Assembly: GCA_044356835.1 (NCBI GenBank)
Contig: JBIKVK010000043.1
Location: forward strand, 1 to 18,042
DNA from: SYIM01 sp044356835
GTDB taxonomy: Bacteria; Pseudomonadota; Gammaproteobacteria; Burkholderiales; Burkholderiaceae_E
DNA: 18,042 nt
Direction: 5' to 3'
Position numbers and translations under genes: made by a program. How positions within the stretch are numbered: the stretch's first letter is position 1; each line of letters opens with the position of its first letter. Below the pieces are notes generated by a model. It worked only from the letters and a program-made list of their open reading frames with translations, ran no database searches and was not told the origin of the DNA. Shown here piece after piece: positions 14,411 through 18,042 of this stretch.

Positions 14411-15310
14411 TCAGTCCGGACTGACCTTCGCCAGCCAATGACGCGCGATCTGTTCACGAGTCGCGACCCAAATGTCGCTGCGGCCTCGAATCCGATCGAT
14501 GATCTTTTTGAGCCCACCGATCCGACCGGCACGACCGATGATCCGGGTATGCAAACCGATCGAAAGCATCCGCGGCGAATGCCGCGCCTCGGCGAGCAGC
14601 CAGTCAAGCGCATCGGCCACGTAGTCATGGAAGTCATCGGCCCGCACGAAGGCGAAGCTGTCAAAGAACTTCATGTCATTGGTGTCAAACGCATAGGGCA
14701 AGACGAGATGAGGTCGGCCCATCACCTCTCGGTAATAGGGCAGATCGTCATCGTAGGCATCGCTGTCATAGATGAATCCCCCCTGCTCGACCAGCAAGCG
14801 GCGCGTGTTGACTGAGGCAGACGACTTGGTGTGCCACCCGACAGGCGCACGCCCGTGCAGGCGCTCAATGGTGCTCACGCAACGGGCAATCAGCGCGCGC
14901 TCGTGGCCCTCCTCCATGCCGGCATGGGATTCCCAGCGCCAACCGTGGCAGCAGACCTCGAAATCACGCTCGGCCGCGTCCCGGGCAATCCACGGTGTCG
15001 CTTCGAGCGCCCGTGCGCAAGCATTCAGCGTGAGTGGAAGGCCCGCTTCGGTGAACAGCCGGGTGATGCGGTCATACCCGACCCGCGCGCCATAATCGAA
15101 ATGGCTCTGAAGGCAGAGGTCGGGCGCGCCGACGACCTCATGATTGACCTCATGGCGCGATTCGTTGCGCTCATCACCACTGGCGATGAGGAGTTCGGCG
15201 CCCTCCTCGACATTCAGCACAAAAGACAGGGCGAGTCCCGCCCCTCCCGGCCAGCGGATATCCGGATAACGGCCGCGGTAACCCGCCAAATCCCGATCGA
15301 TCGATCCCAT
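14411..15310 (-). CDS. Polysaccharide-deacetylase-fold hydrolase, PuuE allantoinase-like
   Basis: The 299-residue protein has the NodB-type barrel of the PuuE allantoinase group, which opens cyclic amides rather than removing acetyl groups. The PuuE features visible are SFVLNVEEGAE (29-39) in place of the T-F-D-D-G of chitin deacetylases, CHGWRWESH (121-129), and TRRLLVEQGGFIYDSDAYDDDLPYY (169-193), close to the family's N-T-R-R-L-L-x-E-x-G-G-F-x-Y-D-S-D-x-Y-x-D-D-L-P-Y. A late SIGLHTRIIGRAGR follows the family pattern. The loop GWHTKSSASVNTRR differs from the GW-x-T-G-R-x-S-P-N-T-R-R expected in allantoinase, so a different cyclic substrate is likely. It has GGGGA upstream of the ATG and lies between the AtzA-type amidohydrolase and the amidase. 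Confidence 0.85.
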   Translation of the reverse strand: MGSIDRDLAGYRGRYPDIRWPGGAGLALSFVLNVEEGAELLIASGDERNESRHEVNHEVVGAPDLCLQSHFDYGARVGYDRITRLFTEAGLPLTLNACARALEATPWIARDAAERDFEVCCHGWRWESHAGMEEGHERALIARCVSTIERLHGRAPVGWHTKSSASVNTRRLLVEQGGFIYDSDAYDDDLPYYREVMGRPHLVLPYAFDTNDMKFFDSFAFVRADDFHDYVADALDWLLAEARHSPRMLSIGLHTRIIGRAGRIGGLKKIIDRIRGRSDIWVATREQIARHWLAKVSPD

Positions 15311-15343
15311 CGCTCACGTCCCCAAACCTTAAAGTTGCAGGCC

Positions 15344-16882
15344 TCAGGCACTGCGGTCAGTCATACGCGCAGGCCAGGTATCGGACGGAATCGTACAGCC
15401 AAGCGATCGGAAGTAGATGTTGCGAACGGCATCCAGAACGGGAATGGTTGCAGCCTCGGCGCGATTGAACTGCGCCTCGAGCTCGCGGTACTCGGACTCG
15501 ATTTCAGCGAGGACCGCCGCCTCATCGATCGTTGTCATCACACCTTTTTCGAGCACGACAGTCCCGTCGATCATCGAGAAATCGATGGAGGCCCCACGCT
15601 CGGCATAGACCAACTGGCGAACGGGATCCGTCAGGGGGGTAAAAGCAATGCGGTCCGTGCGACAGGCGAACAGGTCCGCCCGCGCTCCGGGCCGAATCAC
15701 GCCAAGCCCATCGCCATAGCCAAGCGCCCGGGCACCGCCCCGAGTGGCCGCAGTCAGGACCTCGCGCGCCGACAGCCAGCGTTCGGGGTGATCGCCGCGC
15801 AATTTGGCAACCCCAGCCGCCGTCCCCATCACATTGAGCATGTTCACGGTCACCGTCGAGCAGGACCCGTCCGAACCCAGACTGACATTGACCCCCGCCT
15901 CCAGCAATTCGCGCACCGGCATCACGCCTGACCCCAGAAGCAAATTGCTCCAGGGATTGTGTTGAGCCGTCGCACCGGTCCGGGCCAGTGCCTCTACCTC
16001 ACGCGGATTGAGCCAAACGGCATGAATCAGGCTGGTGGCCGGCTTCAGAAAGCCGATGCGGTCAAGATACTCGACCATCGGAGCCCCATACAAAATCTGC
16101 CCGGTCACGACCTGGAGACGGGTTTCCTGCACATGCGTGATGACCGGAAGGGCAAGATCGTCGGCGAGGGCTCGGATACGCCCTAGAAAGCCCTCACTGC
16201 AGCGCTGAGGGGCCGACGGCGCAAGGAGCAGCCCCACCCTTTGCTGGTGGGGGTGCATGCCCGATCTGACCCGGGATCGAACCAGTCCGAGATAGTCGTC
16301 CACCGAGGGGCGGGGTGCCGCCCGCAGTTCTGCAAGGAGCGGGGCGGGGACGTGTTCGTCGACCATCGGAAAGCTGTCGATGACCGGCTTGTCCATCATC
16401 GAGAAACCAATCAGCGCCCGCACACCTGAATCCCGGTAAGCCGAGATCACCGAATCGAGACGCTCTTCATCGATCGACGCACCCAGCGCCAGATCATCGA
16501 CAAGGGTCGTGCATCCGCTGCGAATCGACTCGATCGCACCAATCATGGTTCGAAGGTAGATCTGCCGGGGGGTCAGAACGACGGGGATGCGTGTGCGCAC
16601 CAGGTTCATCCACAACTCGAGCGGCAGGTTTTCCGTTCGACCCCGCTGGAAGTGTTCGTGGGAATGCTGATGGCCGTTGATCAGGCCCGGGCACAGGAAG
16701 TGCCGATCAAGACTGACGATACGGTCGGCCTCGTTGATCTGACCGGCGGGCGCGATTGCCGCAATCAGCCCTCCCCTGATCAGGACATCGCGGGCCTGCC
16801 CATCGTCGAACAGACTCTCGCCCTGAAGGACGCGTGCACCCCTCAGCAGCGTCGTGGCGGTGGCAGATGAAGGGGTCGTCAC
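15344..16882 (-). CDS. AtzA/TrzN-type metal-dependent amidohydrolase (deaminase or dechlorinase fold)
   Basis: The 512-residue protein belongs to the amidohydrolase superfamily branch of guanine deaminase, MTA/SAH deaminase, AtzA and TrzN. Mononuclear metal-site residues are visible: His71 and His73 in NGHQHSHEH, His250 with Glu253 in ITHVQETRLQ, His287 in LIHAVWLNPREV and Asp338 in LGSDG. The ring-substrate loop AQHNPWSNLLLGSGVMPVRELLEAG matches the family's A-H-N-P-x-S-N-x-x-L-x-S-G. An N-terminal and C-terminal beta part frames the barrel (LLRGARVL; PGARADLFA). The GTG start at 16882 has GGAG at suitable spacing; an ATG two bases away is out of frame and stops at once. Members remove amino, chloro or similar groups from N-heterocycles. 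It begins 18 bases after the PotC-type permease, linking import to hydrolysis. Its substrate is unknown. Confidence 0.93.
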   Translation of the reverse strand: MTTPSSATATTLLRGARVLQGESLFDDGQARDVLIRGGLIAAIAPAGQINEADRIVSLDRHFLCPGLINGHQHSHEHFQRGRTENLPLELWMNLVRTRIPVVLTPRQIYLRTMIGAIESIRSGCTTLVDDLALGASIDEERLDSVISAYRDSGVRALIGFSMMDKPVIDSFPMVDEHVPAPLLAELRAAPRPSVDDYLGLVRSRVRSGMHPHQQRVGLLLAPSAPQRCSEGFLGRIRALADDLALPVITHVQETRLQVVTGQILYGAPMVEYLDRIGFLKPATSLIHAVWLNPREVEALARTGATAQHNPWSNLLLGSGVMPVRELLEAGVNVSLGSDGSCSTVTVNMLNVMGTAAGVAKLRGDHPERWLSAREVLTAATRGGARALGYGDGLGVIRPGARADLFACRTDRIAFTPLTDPVRQLVYAERGASIDFSMIDGTVVLEKGVMTTIDEAAVLAEIESEYRELEAQFNRAEAATIPVLDAVRNIYFRSLGCTIPSDTWPARMTDRSA

Positions 16883-16900
16883 ATTCGGACTCCAGGTACG

Positions 16901-17752
16901 TCAGCGCACATGACGGGACACCCCGACCAGACGTTCCATCACCAGCATGAGCAAGAGGGTCGCGCCGATCAGTACGCCGGAGACCGCCGCCGCACGGACG
17001 TCCAGGTTGGACTCGATGATGTGCCACATCCGGATGGGAAGCACTTCGCTGCGCGCATCCGAAAGGAACAGCGACACGGCGACGTTGTCAAAGGAGTACA
17101 TGAACGCAATGAAGGCTCCCGCAGCGATCCCTGGTGCAATCAGCGGCAGGGTCACGGTTCGGAAGGTAAACCACCCCGAGGCTCCAAGACTGCGAGCGCT
17201 CTCGAGCAGCGCCCGGTCCAGCTGCACCAGGCTGGCAGTCGTTGTGCGCACGATGTAGGGTGAGGTGATCGCAATATGGCCGACCACCAGCGTCCAGAAC
17301 GACAGTCCGGTCCCGGCGAGGTTGAACAGCATCAGCAGGGCCAAGCCCAGGGCCAGCGTGGGAAGCATCAGTGGGGACAGAAATACCGCCTCGACAGCCC
17401 TCGCCCATGACTCCCGACGGCGGGCAAGCGCGAGCGCCGCCGCGACGGCAAGCACCACCGATGTACCGGTTGCAATGGCGGCCACCTGCAGCGACAGCTT
17501 GAAGGCGGCAATGATCTCGGGCGACTCGTTCCAGAGCGCCAGGTACCAGCGGGTCGAATAACCCGGCGGAGGGAACTTGAGCGAGAAGGCGCTCGTGAAG
17601 GATGCAATGATCACGATCACGGTCGGAGCGAGCAGCAACATCAGCGACAGACCGGCCAGAAGCCCCATCACCAGTCGAAACGACCTGCGCTCGATCAGCG
17701 AGCCCCAGGACTCGGAAGCGCGTGCACTGGAAGTGGTGATTCCGTCAGGCAT
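16901..17752 (-). CDS. ABC transporter permease, PotC-type
   Basis: The 283-residue inner-membrane protein has the six-helix BPD_transp_1 layout of the second permease of polyamine/opine-type importers. Hydrophobic segments are near 27-51, 86-110, 122-144, 153-170, 204-222 and 253-272. The EAA loop that contacts the ATPase is at 182-208 (LLESARSLGASGWFTFR...LPLIAPG). The start at 17752 overlaps the preceding permease stop by eight bases and has AAGGGG upstream. Together with the truncated permease it forms the channel of an importer distinct from the fused permease at 6108-7859. Its ATPase and binding protein would be expected just beyond the right edge. The substrate is probably that of the hydrolases encoded downstream. 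Confidence 0.93.
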   Translation of the reverse strand: MPDGITTSSARASESWGSLIERRSFRLVMGLLAGLSLMLLLAPTVIVIIASFTSAFSLKFPPPGYSTRWYLALWNESPEIIAAFKLSLQVAAIATGTSVVLAVAAALALARRRESWARAVEAVFLSPLMLPTLALGLALLMLFNLAGTGLSFWTLVVGHIAITSPYIVRTTTASLVQLDRALLESARSLGASGWFTFRTVTLPLIAPGIAAGAFIAFMYSFDNVAVSLFLSDARSEVLPIRMWHIIESNLDVRAAAVSGVLIGATLLLMLVMERLVGVSRHVR

Positions 17753-18042
17753 GAACGAACCCCTTGCTGCGTCGCCCGATCGAATTGACCACCGTCACGA
17801 TCACGAGCACGAAGATCAGCAGGACCATGGCAATCGCTGCGGCAAACGGATATTCGTTCGCCTGGATCGCCTGCTGATACATGTAAAAGGGCATGAACAT
17901 CTGCTGTCCGCCGCCCACCAGGGTCTGGGTCACAAAAGCGCTGACCGATGACGCGAAGACCAGCAGGCTGCCCGCAAGCAGGCCCGGCACGGACAAGGGG
18001 ACGGTCACCTGGAAGAACGTTCGCCAATGCCCTGCCCCCAAG
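17745..18042 (-). CDS. ABC transporter permease, PotB-type, N-terminus outside the window
   Basis: The frame is open through the right edge, so only the last ~99 residues are present; the codon at 18041 is an internal TTG, not a start. The visible part begins in the EAA loop (LGAGHWRTFFQVTVPLSVPG), followed by two hydrophobic segments, LLAGSLLVFASSVSAFVT and AAIAMVLLIFVLVIVTVV, and a basic C-terminus. The segment TQTLVGGGQQMFMPFYMYQQA between the helices is typical of PotB-type permeases. It overlaps the PotC-type gene by eight bases. Confidence 0.9.
   Translation of the reverse strand, partial: LGAGHWRTFFQVTVPLSVPGLLAGSLLVFASSVSAFVTQTLVGGGQQMFMPFYMYQQAIQANEYPFAAAIAMVLLIFVLVIVTVVNSIGRRSKGFVHA

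Noticed and set aside
14407..14664. An 86-residue N-terminal extension of the amidase
   Set aside because: It runs inside the PuuE-like gene in another frame and has no amidase features; the ATG at 14406 begins the recognisable family sequence.
1..18042. Mobile element, CRISPR array or phage signs
   Set aside because: No transposase, integrase, tRNA end, regularly spaced repeats or terminal inverted repeats were seen, and base composition looks uniform by eye.

Overview
The window looks like an accessory catabolic region from a GC-rich proteobacterium, most likely a betaproteobacterium of the Burkholderiales (Bordetella/Alcaligenaceae-like). The reasons are the high GC and strong GC bias at third codon positions (judged by eye, not computed), a TctC/Bug-type binding protein, an FCD-type GntR regulator next to catabolic genes, and several ABC uptake components. 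No rRNA, tRNA, CRISPR array, integrase or insertion sequence was seen. Genes are densely packed, and nearly all lie on the minus strand.

Layout, left to right. Positions 1-1827 (+) hold the end of an M29-aminopeptidase-like metal protein with a cysteine-pair tail, then a PhnD-type periplasmic binding protein. Positions 1894-11694 (-) form one long run of genes transcribed right to left: a two-subunit aconitase-superfamily (LeuC/LeuD-like) dehydratase, an isocitrate lyase/PEP mutase-family lyase, a complete Fe3+/polyamine-type ABC importer (binding protein, fused double permease, ATPase), an FAD monooxygenase, an Asp/Glu racemase-superfamily protein (arylmalonate decarboxylase/maleate isomerase type) and an orphan TctC-type binding protein. 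A GntR/FCD regulator (11887-12663, -) sits directly upstream of this run, separated from it by a ~190-bp spacer that holds a perfect dyad and an AT-rich tract. A small putative lipoprotein gene (+) is divergent from the regulator. Positions 13021-18042 (-) are a second tight run: two PotB/PotC-type ABC permeases (the first cut by the window edge), an AtzA/TrzN-type amidohydrolase, a PuuE-type polysaccharide-deacetylase-fold hydrolase and an amidase-signature amidase.

Taken together the genes suggest uptake and breakdown of a nitrogen-containing, probably cyclic organic compound. The right run supplies import and C-N hydrolysis. The left run supplies import, flavin hydroxylation, a maleate-isomerase/decarboxylase-fold step, and a hydratase plus C-C lyase pair resembling the dimethylmalate branch of anaerobic nicotinate breakdown. 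This pathway is inference. The enzyme families are clear, but the substrate is not.

The most unusual points are catalytic positions that differ from the well-known family members. The LeuD-like subunit lacks the Ser-Ser-Arg-Glu motif. The racemase-fold protein has neither catalytic cysteine. The lyase keeps Lys-Arg-Cys but not the following Gly-His. These suggest specialised or previously unassigned activities rather than leucine biosynthesis, racemisation or isocitrate cleavage.
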